A stretch of DNA of 37,992 bases, taken from NCBI GenBank assembly GCA_949293245.1, contig CASFCS010000024.1:1-37992 (forward strand), given 5' to 3'. Shown piece after piece: positions 25,325-33,575 of this stretch; position 1 is the stretch's first letter, and every line of letters begins with the position of its first letter. Below the pieces are notes generated by a model. The model saw nothing but the letters and a program-made list of their open reading frames with translations. It had not been told where the DNA came from and did no database searches. The position numbers were made by a program, and so were the translations under genes. Source of the stretch: an uncultured bacterium. Lineage in GTDB: Bacteria > Bacillota > Clostridia > Oscillospirales > Oscillospiraceae.

Positions 25325-26896
25325 TTACAGGCGCAGCCCCTGGACGTTCAGCGTCCGGCTCTGCTTCCGGGCCAGCGCCACCGCCCCCGCCAGCGCGTCC
25401 GGCCCGTCGTCATGGGCCCCCAGCGGAAACTGGGCCAGCTGCTCCAGCAGCAAACGCTGGTCCGGACCAAACCGCAGATAGCCGTTTTTTACGTCCGGTT
25501 GGAGAGAACACACCCGAATGGTCTTGTCCTCCGTGCTCCGTACCCCCTGGATGGGGAGATAGATGCCCTGCCGGGCCGACTCCTTGGCCAGCTGCTCTTT
25601 TAAAAACCATTGGAATTGGTTGGTCTCCGCCCCGAACAGGGTATAGCCCTTGCCGTAGGCCTGGCGCAGGCGGCGCTCTGTGTCCAGAATGTCGGTGATG
25701 ATCTGGTCCGGGTGCCGCCGGGCAATGTCCGAGAGCAGCACATAGGTCAGCCCGCTGCCACCGTCCACCGCCAGAGTGACGATGGCCGAGTAGTCGCTGT
25801 GGGCCGACTGGCCCAGGGAAGGGTCGCAGTAGCCGTAAAAACGGAAGGTCGGGGACCGAAGGTCCAGGGCGGTGAGGTCGTAATACTGAAACCAGGAGGG
25901 GGAAAAAAGACAGTCCTCCGGGTTGATGGGCTCGTTTTGCATCTCGCTTTGAAAGGCCGCGTCCCCCTCCGTCAGGCGCATCACCTGAAGATCGTAGTAG
26001 CTGAATTTCTGGGGCCAGAGTACTTTGGACCCGGTGGTCATCTCCTTGCGGTGGGACCGGTAAAAGGACAGCGCGTGCTCCTCCCGCTTGGGGTCCGACA
26101 GGTCCGTAAACCGCTTTTTCCATTCCTCCCACAGAGGAGACGGGCTCTCCGAGAGCACCGCCCGGAAAATCTGGCTGGAAAAGCCCGGGTTGTCCAGCAG
26201 CTTGGCCAGGAGAGAGTCGTAGTGGAGGATGGTGCCGATGGTCACAAGATCCGTATAGCTGTCCCCAGCCTTGCACACCGCCTTCCAAAACCAGTCCGCC
26301 GTCTTGCGCCGCTGCTCCGCCGTGCGTACCCCTTCGTCGTTTTCGATATCGTCGCACAAAATGAGGTCCGGCCGCCGCTGGTAGTTCCGCCGCCCACGCA
26401 GCTTCTGCCCCGTGCCCACCGCGTCGATCCGGCAGCCGTTATTGAGCAGGATGGAGGAGGTCTTCCACGTCTTTTTCCCCACCTGCTCCCCAAAATCCCC
26501 CACGATCCGGGGGTTGGTCTCCAGTTCGTATTTGATGCTCTCCAGAAAGCCCGCCGCCTGGGTCTCCGTGTCCGAGATGAGAAGAATGTATTGCTTGTAG
26601 CCGTACAGCGCCGCGTGGAGCACGTTCTTCAGCGTCATCACCGTGCTCTTGGCGTGGCCACGGGGCGCAGCCACCGCCGAACGCTTCCCCGGCGCGGCCA
26701 GCATGGCTACCCCCTCCGTCACCGGGTCCATGCCCTTCATGACACGGCGCTTCCAGAGCGTGTCCAGCTGGCGGTGGAACGGGGGGGAGGTGCGGGTGAA
26801 GTAGTGGGGCAGATAATAGCGGCCAAAATGCCCCAGGTCTGTGGCCCCACGGTAGTGGTCCGTATGCTCCGGTGGAGTGATATGGTCGAGTTTCAT
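25325..26896 (-). CDS. terL: Phage terminase large subunit
   Basis: This is the motor and nuclease for DNA packaging. From ATG 26896 it has 523 residues. The ATPase domain has a variant Walker A, APRGHAKST (77-85), common in this family, and Walker B LILCDDIE (178-185). The nuclease domain shows YCDPSLGQ (Asp358), a Glu in FGAETN (Glu424) and HDDGPDALAG (Asp496/497/500), so both active centres look complete. The frame is open to 26992, but only ATG 26896 fits homologues; AGGAG lies 15 nt upstream, which is rather far. No separate small terminase gene was recognised; the Mor-like protein is the only partner on this strand. It is divergent from the capsid gene. Confidence 0.92.
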   Translation of the reverse strand: MKLDHITPPEHTDHYRGATDLGHFGRYYLPHYFTRTSPPFHRQLDTLWKRRVMKGMDPVTEGVAMLAAPGKRSAVAAPRGHAKSTVMTLKNVLHAALYGYKQYILLISDTETQAAGFLESIKYELETNPRIVGDFGEQVGKKTWKTSSILLNNGCRIDAVGTGQKLRGRRNYQRRPDLILCDDIENDEGVRTAEQRRKTADWFWKAVCKAGDSYTDLVTIGTILHYDSLLAKLLDNPGFSSQIFRAVLSESPSPLWEEWKKRFTDLSDPKREEHALSFYRSHRKEMTTGSKVLWPQKFSYYDLQVMRLTEGDAAFQSEMQNEPINPEDCLFSPSWFQYYDLTALDLRSPTFRFYGYCDPSLGQSAHSDYSAIVTLAVDGGSGLTYVLLSDIARRHPDQIITDILDTERRLRQAYGKGYTLFGAETNQFQWFLKEQLAKESARQGIYLPIQGVRSTEDKTIRVCSLQPDVKNGYLRFGPDQRLLLEQLAQFPLGAHDDGPDALAGAVALARKQSRTLNVQGLRL

Positions 26897-26963
26897 AAGG
26901 GCACGAGCGGTCTCCTTTCCTTGGCGAATTGGTTCTCCACTATAAGGAGACGTACCGTCAAAA

Positions 26964-26983
26964 GTTGCAGTGTCTCGTGCAAC
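26964..26983. promoter_or_regulatory. Inverted repeat GTTGCA-TGCAAC upstream of terminase
   Basis: GTTGCA (26964-26969) and TGCAAC (26978-26983) form a 6-bp dyad with an 8-bp spacer in the divergent region between terminase and capsid. It is a candidate binding site for the Mor-like activator or another dimer; no experimental support can be given. Confidence 0.4.
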
Positions 26984-26999
26984 CCCGCACAAAATTTTT

Positions 27000-27040
27000 G
27001 CCCTGCTTTTGGGAAGCGCTTCCCAAGGCAGGGCACATTT
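27000..27040. terminator. Strong hairpin with T-runs in the divergent terminase/capsid region
   Basis: GCCCTGC (27000-27006) pairs with GCAGGGC (27028-27034), enclosing the perfect palindrome TTGGGAAGCGCTTCCCAA (27009-27026). T-runs occur on both sides (TTTTTG before and TTTTT after). It looks like a bidirectional terminator although it lies between two divergent genes, which suggests insulation or the trace of a lost gene. Confidence 0.65.
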
Positions 27041-27118
27041 TTGGCATCATAATAAAATCAGGCGCGGGATTCATACATTAGTTTTCCAGCCGAAAAATTT
27101 TTATCAGGAGGTTTCTTT

Positions 27119-28054
27119 ATGGCATTTGATTACGCAAAGGTCTACCAGCAGTTCATCGACGAGGAGCTGGCCGCCGCTTCCGCCACCGCGTGGATGATCC
27201 CCGAGGCCGGAAAGGTCCGGTTCGCAGGCGGTAAGACGGTGGAGATCTCCACCCTCACCACCACCGGCCTGGGCACCTACCAGTCCGGCAAGACCGACGG
27301 CTCCGCCTTCCCCAGCGGCACTGTCACCAACACCTGGAACACCCACACCCTGACCATGGACCGAGGCGTCAAGTTCTCTCTGGACCGCATGGACCCCAGC
27401 GACACCGCCTTTCTGGTCACTGCGGAGAACGTCATCCGGGAGTTCTCCCGCAACGCCCTGGTGAAGGAGCAGGATATGTATCGCATCCATAAGCTCTACG
27501 CCCTCATCCAGGGCAACGGTACCTACGGCGCCACCCATGTGGTGTCCGCCCAGCTGTCCAAGAGCAACGCCATCTCCACCCTCACCGGCCTGCTCCAGAC
27601 CGTCCGCAATGACGCCGAAACCATGGACGGTTTCGTGGCCCTGGTCAGCTACCCCAATCAAGCCCACTTCCTGGAGGCCGCCGACGAGACCTATCACCAG
27701 ATCGCCTTCGGCCAGCGGGTGGCCGTCAACGGTGTGGAGTATGACAACGTGATGATGCTCGACGACCTGCCCTGCATTTTCGTTCCTCAGAGCCGTATGA
27801 AAACCGCCATCACCGTCCAGACCGGCGCCGACGACGCCGGCGGCATCGTGGCCGGGGAGGGGGCCAAGGATATCCACGCCCTCATCGTCCACTGTGAAAC
27901 GCCCCTGGCCGTTTCCAAGCTGGACGCTATCAAGCAGTTCGGCCCCGAGGAGAACCAGTTCTTTGACGGCACCTCCATCCAGGCCCGCTATCTCTACGAC
28001 CTGTTCGTGGAGTCCAAGCGCATGGCCACTATCGGCGCCGTGGTGGGGCAGTAA
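27119..28054 (+). CDS. Phage major capsid protein
   Basis: The 311-residue protein opens the second plus-strand module. It has the features of HK97-fold coats: an alpha-helical start (YAKVYQQFIDEELAAAS), a beta-rich N-arm (GGKTVEISTLTTTGLGTYQS) and a spine-helix-like segment (IREFSRNALVKEQDMYRIHKL). It also has NGTYGATHVVS, a P-domain with LVSYPNQAHFLEAAD, then VNGVEYDNVMMLDDLPCIFVP, and an ending in a beta-tongue-like C-terminus. CAGGAGG lies 7 nt upstream. The next gene overlaps its stop by one base (TAATG). No scaffold or protease gene adjoins; the only scaffold-like gene is at 8436. Confidence 0.87.
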   Translation: MAFDYAKVYQQFIDEELAAASATAWMIPEAGKVRFAGGKTVEISTLTTTGLGTYQSGKTDGSAFPSGTVTNTWNTHTLTMDRGVKFSLDRMDPSDTAFLVTAENVIREFSRNALVKEQDMYRIHKLYALIQGNGTYGATHVVSAQLSKSNAISTLTGLLQTVRNDAETMDGFVALVSYPNQAHFLEAADETYHQIAFGQRVAVNGVEYDNVMMLDDLPCIFVPQSRMKTAITVQTGADDAGGIVAGEGAKDIHALIVHCETPLAVSKLDAIKQFGPEENQFFDGTSIQARYLYDLFVESKRMATIGAVVGQ

Positions 28055-28362
28055 TGGATCAGGCACAGCGGGAGGCCATCCGCAAAAAGGCCGAAGTCCT
28101 GGCCGGAGAGGATCTGGGTGAGACCGGAGATATGCTGGTGGACATGGCCGTTCAGTGCGCCTGCGCCTACTGCCAGCGCAGGGATGTTCCGGAAGAGATG
28201 GAGCAGGCTGTGGCCGTCCTGGTCCTCTCCCTGCAGGAGAGGGACGGCGTCAAGAGCGTGACCCGGGGGGATACCGCCGTCACATATCAGAGCCGGGGCG
28301 ATCCCCTGACCTTTCTGGCCCCCTTCCGGCGGCTGGGAGGGCTGAAGGAGGAAAAACCGTGA
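28054..28362 (+). CDS. Head-tail connector protein (YqbG/gp6-like)
   Basis: This 102-residue, mostly helical protein follows the capsid gene with a one-base overlap. It resembles connector proteins that attach the portal to the neck: helical N-terminus (QREAIRKKAEVLAGEDLGET), then CACAYCQRRDVPEEMEQAVA, then a short beta C-terminus (VKSVTRGDTAVTYQS). Its position directly after capsid is the usual one in PBSX/skin-type modules. The family assignment is moderate and the function is inferred from position. Confidence 0.75.
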   Translation: MDQAQREAIRKKAEVLAGEDLGETGDMLVDMAVQCACAYCQRRDVPEEMEQAVAVLVLSLQERDGVKSVTRGDTAVTYQSRGDPLTFLAPFRRLGGLKEEKP

Positions 28363-28721
28363 ACCGAGAGGCCGATATTTTATCCAAGACCTACCGCCAC
28401 ACCGTCACCGCATACCGTCCCGCTCTGGAAGGAGCGTGGGAGGTCCTCTGTGAGGAGGAACCCTGCGCCCTGTCCCGCTCCGCCCAAGTGTCCGCCCCTG
28501 AGCCTCCCAACGCCGCCGCCCCCCTCCCCGAGAGCCAGTACCGCTATTCCCTCTTTACCCGGCCGGAGCTTGCTTTCCGGCTGGGCGACCGGCTGGAAAT
28601 CTCCAACGGGACTCGCGTCTACTCCGGGAGGGCCTCGGACAGCTTCTCCTATCCCTCCCACACTGTCACCGTGGTGGAGATCCGGCAGATGGCAGAGGAT
28701 AAACGGGCCGGTCGCCTGTAA
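28359..28721 (+). CDS. Head-closure/neck protein (YqbH-like)
   Basis: From GTG 28359 the protein has 120 residues; the start overlaps the preceding stop (GTGA) and follows AAGGAGG. The sequence (MNREADILSKTYRHTVTAYR, then ALSRSAQVSAPEPPNAAAP, then FRLGDRLEISNGTRVYSGRA) is beta-rich with an SH3-like GDRLEIS pattern common in neck proteins. The longer frame back to 28155 lies inside the connector gene and is not used. It is assigned mainly by order and length. Confidence 0.7.
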   Translation: MNREADILSKTYRHTVTAYRPALEGAWEVLCEEEPCALSRSAQVSAPEPPNAAAPLPESQYRYSLFTRPELAFRLGDRLEISNGTRVYSGRASDSFSYPSHTVTVVEIRQMAEDKRAGRL

Positions 28722-28745
28722 AACTGGTCCGGGAAAGGAGAAGTT

Positions 28746-29147
28746 ATGGTTCACATTCAGCAAGCCGTGGCCCAATGGCTGGGTCAAAAGACCGGGGTGA
28801 AAGCCGTAGCGGGGCAGTCCCCTGTACAGACCTACCCCCTGCTCACAGTGGAGGCAGATCTGGAGAGCGCCACCCCCGTGGACGGCGGGCGGCAGTGCGA
28901 GGAGCGCTTCGCTGTTACCGTTACTGCCGCCGCCGATCGGGACCGGGACCGGAGCCGGGAAATACTGGCCGGCCTGGCCCTGGCTCTGCCGGCCGGCATT
29001 CCCATGGATGACCGGGTGCTCCACCCCCAGGATGTCTCCACCCAGGGGGATACCCTGCGTTTCTCTCTCACTCTGTGCCGGGTGCGGCCCGTTTCCGGAG
29101 AAGATGAGGCAGCAGGATTTATGGGCACCCTGCATTTTAATATTTAG
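28746..29147 (+). CDS. Tail completion/terminator protein (YqbJ-like)
   Basis: The 133-residue protein lies between neck and sheath, where contractile-tail modules encode the tail terminator. MVHIQQAVAQWLGQKTGVKA, then PLLTVEADLESATPVDGGRQ, then EERFAVTVTAAADRD form the alternating helix-strand pattern of this group. AAAGGAGAAG lies 5 nt upstream. It probably caps the tail tube at the head side; this rests on position and fold pattern. Confidence 0.7.
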   Translation: MVHIQQAVAQWLGQKTGVKAVAGQSPVQTYPLLTVEADLESATPVDGGRQCEERFAVTVTAAADRDRDRSREILAGLALALPAGIPMDDRVLHPQDVSTQGDTLRFSLTLCRVRPVSGEDEAAGFMGTLHFNI

Positions 29148-29158
29148 GAGGAAACAGT

Positions 29159-30202
29159 ATGGGTTTACCTGAAATTTTTATTGCCTTTGAGACCGCCGCC
29201 GTGTCCGCCGTCTCTCGGTCCGCCCGGGGCGCCGTGGCCCTGGTGCTCTCCGACGACACCCCTCAGTCCCCGGTGACGGCTACATATCAGAGTTTGGCCG
29301 ATGTGCCTGCAGACGCCTTCACCGACGAAAATTACCGCCTGCTGGACCTGGCTTTCCGGGCCGCCCCTGCCAAGATCTATGTGGTGCGCCTTCAGCAGGA
29401 GGAGGAGCAGGCCGTCTTTGACGCGCTGGACAAGCTCACCTTCAACTGGCTGGCGGCCCCTGCCCTGGACAGCGCCGACGTGGTGTCCTATGTAAAGGCA
29501 CGCCGGGCCGCCGGTACCGCTATCAAAGCCGTGGTGGCCAACGCCGAAGCCCCCGACGACGAGGGCATCGTCAATCTGTGTGCCGACGGCCTGGTGCTCT
29601 CCGACGGGGAGATCGACGCCCAGGACTACACCGTGCGGATTGCCGCTCTGCTCTCCGCCCTCCCCCTCACCCAGAGCGCCACCTATACGCAGCTGGCGGA
29701 GGTGGTTTCCTGCAACGGCTATGACAACCCTGACGAGGAGATCGACCAGGGCAAACTCATCATTGTCCAGGGCCGAGGCGGCTACCGCCTGGGCCGGGCC
29801 GTCAACTCCCTGACCACCCTCACCCCCGCCAAGGCCACCCCCTTCCAGAAGATCAAGATCGTGGAGGGTATCGACCTTATCCAAACCGACATCGCCGACA
29901 CCTTTGAAAAAAGTTACATCGGCAAGGTCCTCAACGACTACGACAGCAAGCTGCTGCTGGTCACCGCCATCAACGCCTACTTCAAGGAGCTGGAGGGCGA
30001 GGTGCTGGACAAGACCGCCCAGAACCTGTGCGCCGTCTCCCTGTCCGGGCAGAAAGGCTATCTGGAGAGCCAGGGTACCGACACCAGCGATATGGACGAC
30101 GCCCAGATCCTCCGGGCCAACACCGGCAGTCAGGTCTTTCTGGAGGCGCACCTCACCTTCTGTGACGCCATGGAGGACCTGGCCCTGGAAATTTCGATGT
30201 GA
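29159..30202 (+). CDS. xkdK: Contractile tail sheath protein (XkdK-like)
   Basis: Sheath subunits wrap the tube and contract to drive it through the cell envelope. The N-terminus (MGLPEIFIAFETAAVSAVSR, then RGAVALVLSDDT) and the C-terminal strand (FLEAHLTFCDAMEDLALEIS) are those of sheath proteins that exchange strands with neighbours. Central motifs include TYTQLAEVVSCNGYDN and FEKSYIGKVLNDYDSKLLLV. At 347 residues it is at the short end, as in R-type pyocin-like or PBSX-like particles. AGGAGG lies about 8 nt upstream, and the tube gene follows after 15 bp. Its presence defines a contractile tail. Confidence 0.92.
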   Translation: MGLPEIFIAFETAAVSAVSRSARGAVALVLSDDTPQSPVTATYQSLADVPADAFTDENYRLLDLAFRAAPAKIYVVRLQQEEEQAVFDALDKLTFNWLAAPALDSADVVSYVKARRAAGTAIKAVVANAEAPDDEGIVNLCADGLVLSDGEIDAQDYTVRIAALLSALPLTQSATYTQLAEVVSCNGYDNPDEEIDQGKLIIVQGRGGYRLGRAVNSLTTLTPAKATPFQKIKIVEGIDLIQTDIADTFEKSYIGKVLNDYDSKLLLVTAINAYFKELEGEVLDKTAQNLCAVSLSGQKGYLESQGTDTSDMDDAQILRANTGSQVFLEAHLTFCDAMEDLALEISM

Positions 30203-30217
30203 TAGGAGGATTGGAAC

Positions 30218-30661
30218 ATGGCAAATGTACAGGCCAACCGCACCCTCTCCGGCTCTTTCGCCGAGGTATGGGTGGACGGCGCGAAAATCGCGGAGCTGTC
30301 TGAGCTCAAACTCACCGTCAAGCTCCAGCGGGAGGAGGTCCAGCTGGGCATGGATGTGGATACCAAAATCACCGGCTACACCGGCGAGGGCACCATGGTC
30401 CTCAAGCAGGTCTATACCCGCTTCTATGAGGTGCTGGAGCAGGCCAAAAACGGCGTGGACAAACGCTGCACCATCACCACCGCCCTCAAGGACCCCGACG
30501 CTCTGGACGGCATGGAGGAGCGCTACTCTGTGTCCAATGTGGCATTCAGCGAGCTGCCTTTCGTCAACTACAAAGTGGGGCAGGTCAACGAGCAGAAGAT
30601 GGCGTTCCGTTTCCGTCCCTCCGACCTGGTGTGTATGGACGCCGTTGAGGCCAAAGCCTGA
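30218..30661 (+). CDS. xkdM: Tail tube protein (XkdM-like)
   Basis: This 147-residue inner-tube subunit follows the sheath gene as in PBSX. It has the recurring beta-strand pattern GSFAEVWVDGAKIAELSELK, then QLGMDVDTKITGYTGEGTM, then KQVYTRFYEVLEQAKNGVD, ending in MAFRFRPSDLVCMDAV. The length and the N-terminal GSF.EVWVDG motif are diagnostic. AGGAGG is upstream of ATG 30218. Its stop overlaps the next ATG by one base, so translation is coupled. Confidence 0.93.
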   Translation: MANVQANRTLSGSFAEVWVDGAKIAELSELKLTVKLQREEVQLGMDVDTKITGYTGEGTMVLKQVYTRFYEVLEQAKNGVDKRCTITTALKDPDALDGMEERYSVSNVAFSELPFVNYKVGQVNEQKMAFRFRPSDLVCMDAVEAKA

Positions 30662-31794
30662 TGGAACTGACTGAGCTGCTGCGGCAGCGGGGCCAGCAGG
30701 CAAAGCAAATGATCCAGGTGGAGTGCGGGGGTCTGGGCGTTCTCCCCGTCCAGGCTCTCCCCCTCCGGGAGTGCGCGGCCCTGGCAAACGGTCCGGACGG
30801 CGACCGGGCCCTCCTCTACGCCGCCTGCCGCCAGCTTCAGACGGCCGGGGAACAGCTGCGCCGGGAGCGGCGGCTGTTTCGCCCCGACGAGATCATGCAG
30901 CTGGTGTCTGACGAGGAGGCCCGGGTGGGCGCCGAGGCCGTAAGGCGGCTGTCCGGGTTAGACGCCTGCGGCAGTCAGACAGAGCAGACGTCTGATGGGG
31001 CGGCGCGGGAGGAGCGGGGCAGCGTCCCCGCTCCCCGGTCCGCCTCCGATCCGGAGCCGCTCCTCTCCAGCCGGGGGGTTGACCAGACGGTCACAGTTTC
31101 CCTGCCGGACCAGGCGGAGACCCATTCCCCCAAAGGTCAAAAAGAGGGAGAACAGCCGGGTGAAATTCAAACTCCTGTTGCGCAAAATCCGCAGCCGCCT
31201 GAAGGGGCCGCGACTGTCCGCCCGGGCAGGGAGGCGGAGGAAGGCCAACTCTGGCCCGTGCAGAATGTTGAAAAGCCGGACGGGGAAATGCGGCAGAACC
31301 TTGAATGGGGATTGAAAACCGGAGAGATCCCGCGCAAGACTGGAGAAGAAAACGAAAGCGCTGCCATCCGTTCAGGGAGAGAGGCCGGCCTGGAGATCCA
31401 GGCGGATGCCGGTAGAGGCGCACCCACTTATGAAAAGCAGGAGCGGCGAAACGAACCCGGCGGCATCCCCGCTGCAACCAGAGTGAGATCCGCCGCTGAG
31501 GACCGGCCGGACGCGGGGGGCAGTAAGGATCTTTCCGTCTCCCTCACGGGAGCGCAGCCGCAGGCAGCCAAGCCGGCGGTTCTTGCCCTGGAGGAGAAAC
31601 CGGCGTATGCGGAACAACTGCGGTCCGGCCGAGATCGGTATGAGATTCAGCCGGAGCTCCGGAGACCTCTTTCCACACCGGAGACACAATTGGAAGTTCA
31701 TGACCGCCCTCTGCCGCCGGTGACCGAGGACCTTGCCCGGGAGGTGGCTCGGGTCATTGTCGAGGGCCTGCGCCGGGCTGCCGGCGCCAGATAG
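30661..31794 (+). CDS. Tail chaperone-like protein with long disordered C-terminus, in the tape-measure position
   Basis: The first about 100 residues (MELTELLRQRGQQAKQMIQV, then CAALANGPDGDRALLYAACR, then RRERRLFRPDEIMQLVSDEE) look like an XkdN-type tail assembly chaperone. The next about 240 residues are rich in Glu, Pro, Gly, Gln and Arg with no hydrophobic helices. The end has one helix (TEDLAREVARVIVEGLRRAA). Contractile phages normally have a chaperone here followed by a long tape-measure gene of 600-1500 residues; no such gene exists between tube and LysM protein. The 377-residue product could be a fused or eroded remnant or a substitute. The composition differs from neighbours only in low complexity, and no frameshift is evident. 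Confidence 0.65.
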   Translation: MELTELLRQRGQQAKQMIQVECGGLGVLPVQALPLRECAALANGPDGDRALLYAACRQLQTAGEQLRRERRLFRPDEIMQLVSDEEARVGAEAVRRLSGLDACGSQTEQTSDGAAREERGSVPAPRSASDPEPLLSSRGVDQTVTVSLPDQAETHSPKGQKEGEQPGEIQTPVAQNPQPPEGAATVRPGREAEEGQLWPVQNVEKPDGEMRQNLEWGLKTGEIPRKTGEENESAAIRSGREAGLEIQADAGRGAPTYEKQERRNEPGGIPAATRVRSAAEDRPDAGGSKDLSVSLTGAQPQAAKPAVLALEEKPAYAEQLRSGRDRYEIQPELRRPLSTPETQLEVHDRPLPPVTEDLAREVARVIVEGLRRAAGAR

Positions 31795-31807
31795 GAGGAG
31801 ACTACAG

Positions 31808-32431
31808 ATGAATACCCGTACTGTGCTGCTCTGGCATAACAACGGAGAGACGCAGTTCACCTTTGCCGTCAATCCCGCCGACATCACCGTCTCCCGCCCC
31901 AATGTCAACCGGGTAGCCGATCTGGCCCTTGGGGGACAGATCAACCTGTGGGGGGGCCGGGGGCTGCGGGAGGTGCGTCTGGACACCTTCCTGCCTCAGG
32001 AAACTTCTCACTTGTTTGCCGGGCGCTCCCCAGACGCCATTTTGTCCCTGCTGAAAACCTGGCAGGACTCCGGAGACCCCATCCGCCTCATCATCTCCGG
32101 CACCGACATCAACGACGCCTTCCTCATTGAGGATGTGTCCCAGTCCTTTCGGGAGGGGGACGGGGATGTATGGCTGTCGCTACAGCTGCGGGAGTACAAG
32201 TTCCAGAATGTCTCCCGGCAGCAGGCCGGCCAGTCCGGCCTGAGCGCCCAGTCCTCCCAGCGGGAGGACGAGCGCATCACCCCCAAGACCTACACCGTGG
32301 TCAAGGGGGATACCCTTTGGGACATCGCCGCCCGGTTTTACGGCAGCGGCACAAAATGGGGCGTGCTGGCCGAGAAAAACGGCATCACCAACCCCAGACT
32401 ACTTCAGATCGGGACGGTGCTGTATCTATGA
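31808..32431 (+). CDS. xkdP: LysM-domain tail/baseplate protein (XkdP-like)
   Basis: The 207-residue protein has an N-terminal beta domain (LLWHNNGETQFTFAVNPADI, then LGGQINLWGGRGLREV) and a C-terminal LysM domain at about 160-207 (YTVVKGDTLWDIAARFYGSG, then NPRLLQIGTVLYL). LysM domains bind peptidoglycan-type glycans; in tails the protein helps join tube and hub. ATG 31808 follows AGGAGG by 9 nt. The next gene overlaps by 4 bases (ATGA). XkdP of PBSX is the model and the assignment is strong. Confidence 0.9.
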   Translation: MNTRTVLLWHNNGETQFTFAVNPADITVSRPNVNRVADLALGGQINLWGGRGLREVRLDTFLPQETSHLFAGRSPDAILSLLKTWQDSGDPIRLIISGTDINDAFLIEDVSQSFREGDGDVWLSLQLREYKFQNVSRQQAGQSGLSAQSSQREDERITPKTYTVVKGDTLWDIAARFYGSGTKWGVLAEKNGITNPRLLQIGTVLYL

Positions 32432-33327
32432 ATCTCTATCTGGCCGGACAGCGGCTCAACGAAGTGCTGGGGGAGCTGTCCCTGTCCAAGAGCCGGGGGG
32501 ACGCCGCCGCCGTCCTGTACGCCGTGCTCCTTACCGCCGCGGCCGACGCCTATTTTCCTAGCCTGACTCTGGCCCTGGGGGACGCCGTCACCCTCTCCGA
32601 CGACAGCGGCGCCTGCTTCACCGGCGGCGTCCAGGAGCTCAGACGCACACCGGAGTCCGTGGCGCTTATCGCCTATGACAGGGGGATTTACCTCACTCGG
32701 AACGAACTTTACGGCGTGTTCTCCGGCTCCGGAGCCGACATTGCCGCCCAGGTAGCCGCCCGCCTCGACATCCCTTTGGGCCGCGTGGACGCCCCCGCCG
32801 GGTTTCAGACCATCGTCACCTCCGCCCGCGACACCGCCTACGACATTCTCCGCCTGGCAGTGGGCGAGGAGCAGGAGATCTTCATGGAGGGAGAGCGGCT
32901 GTGTGTTGGGGGTGGAGACGCCTCTCCCGTGTCCCTGGCCAAAGAGCAGGTCCTGTCCGTGGAGAGTGTGGGCTCTATCCGAGCAATGGTCAACAAGGCC
33001 GTGGTCCTCAAGCGGGGCACTGCCACCCCTCTGGCCCAGGCCCAGGACGCTGCCGCTCTGGCCGCCTACGGCCAGTTCCAGACTGCCTGGGCTCTCTCCG
33101 GCGACAGCCCGCAGGCACAGGCCAACGCCGCCCTCCGGGGGATAGCCTACACCGCCCGGCTCACCGTGCCGGGCAATCTGACCCTCCGCTGCGGCGGACG
33201 GGCGGCCCTCGACGCGGCAGAGTGGGGGCTGGAGGGGACTTTTTCCATCACCGGCGTGGAACACCGATGGAAAGCGGGCCTGTTTACCACTACGCTGGCC
33301 CTGGAGCGGGAATCAGGAGGGGCTTGA
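32428..33327 (+). CDS. xkdQ: Baseplate hub protein (XkdQ/gpD-like)
   Basis: This 299-residue hub component starts at ATG 32428, overlapping the LysM gene stop. It alternates beta-barrel and mixed segments (AVTLSDDSGACFTGGVQELR, then SARDTAYDILRLAVGEEQEI, then FSITGVEHRWKAGLFTTTLA) as in the T4 gp27/Mu gp44-like hub. The ending GVEHRWKAGLFTTTLALE is characteristic. The stop overlaps the next ATG (TGATG). It probably carries the spike or needle; no lysozyme domain is present, so wall penetration would need another protein. Confidence 0.85.
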   Translation: MNLYLAGQRLNEVLGELSLSKSRGDAAAVLYAVLLTAAADAYFPSLTLALGDAVTLSDDSGACFTGGVQELRRTPESVALIAYDRGIYLTRNELYGVFSGSGADIAAQVAARLDIPLGRVDAPAGFQTIVTSARDTAYDILRLAVGEEQEIFMEGERLCVGGGDASPVSLAKEQVLSVESVGSIRAMVNKAVVLKRGTATPLAQAQDAAALAAYGQFQTAWALSGDSPQAQANAALRGIAYTARLTVPGNLTLRCGGRAALDAAEWGLEGTFSITGVEHRWKAGLFTTTLALERESGGA

Positions 33328-33575
33328 TGAACATATACAGCGAACTTTTGGATCTGCTGGGGCAGAAAAAAGAGCGGGAGTCCCCCGCCGTCTTTGGGGT
33401 GCTCTCGGCGGTACAGCCTCTGGAGGTAACTCTTCGGGGCGCCAGGCTCACAAAGGGTCTCTTCTACCCCGCCGGGATGACCTTCTCCGCAAGGGACGTG
33501 GGGAGAGAGATACTCCTGCTTCCCTGTGAGCAGGGACTCTATGTGGTAGGATTTGTGGAAGGAGGAACAGTATGA
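33327..33575 (+). CDS. xkdR: Small baseplate protein (XkdR/DUF2577-like)
   Basis: The 82-residue protein (MNIYSELLDLLGQKKERESP, then LLLPCEQGLYVVGFVEGG) has an N-terminal helix followed by an OB-like beta barrel, as in DUF2577/XkdR and small spike-associated proteins. ATG 33327 overlaps the hub stop; the longer frame from 32901 is inside the hub gene. It ends overlapping the DUF2634 gene by 4 bases. A membrane-piercing spike role is plausible. Confidence 0.75.
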   Translation: MNIYSELLDLLGQKKERESPAVFGVLSAVQPLEVTLRGARLTKGLFYPAGMTFSARDVGREILLLPCEQGLYVVGFVEGGTV

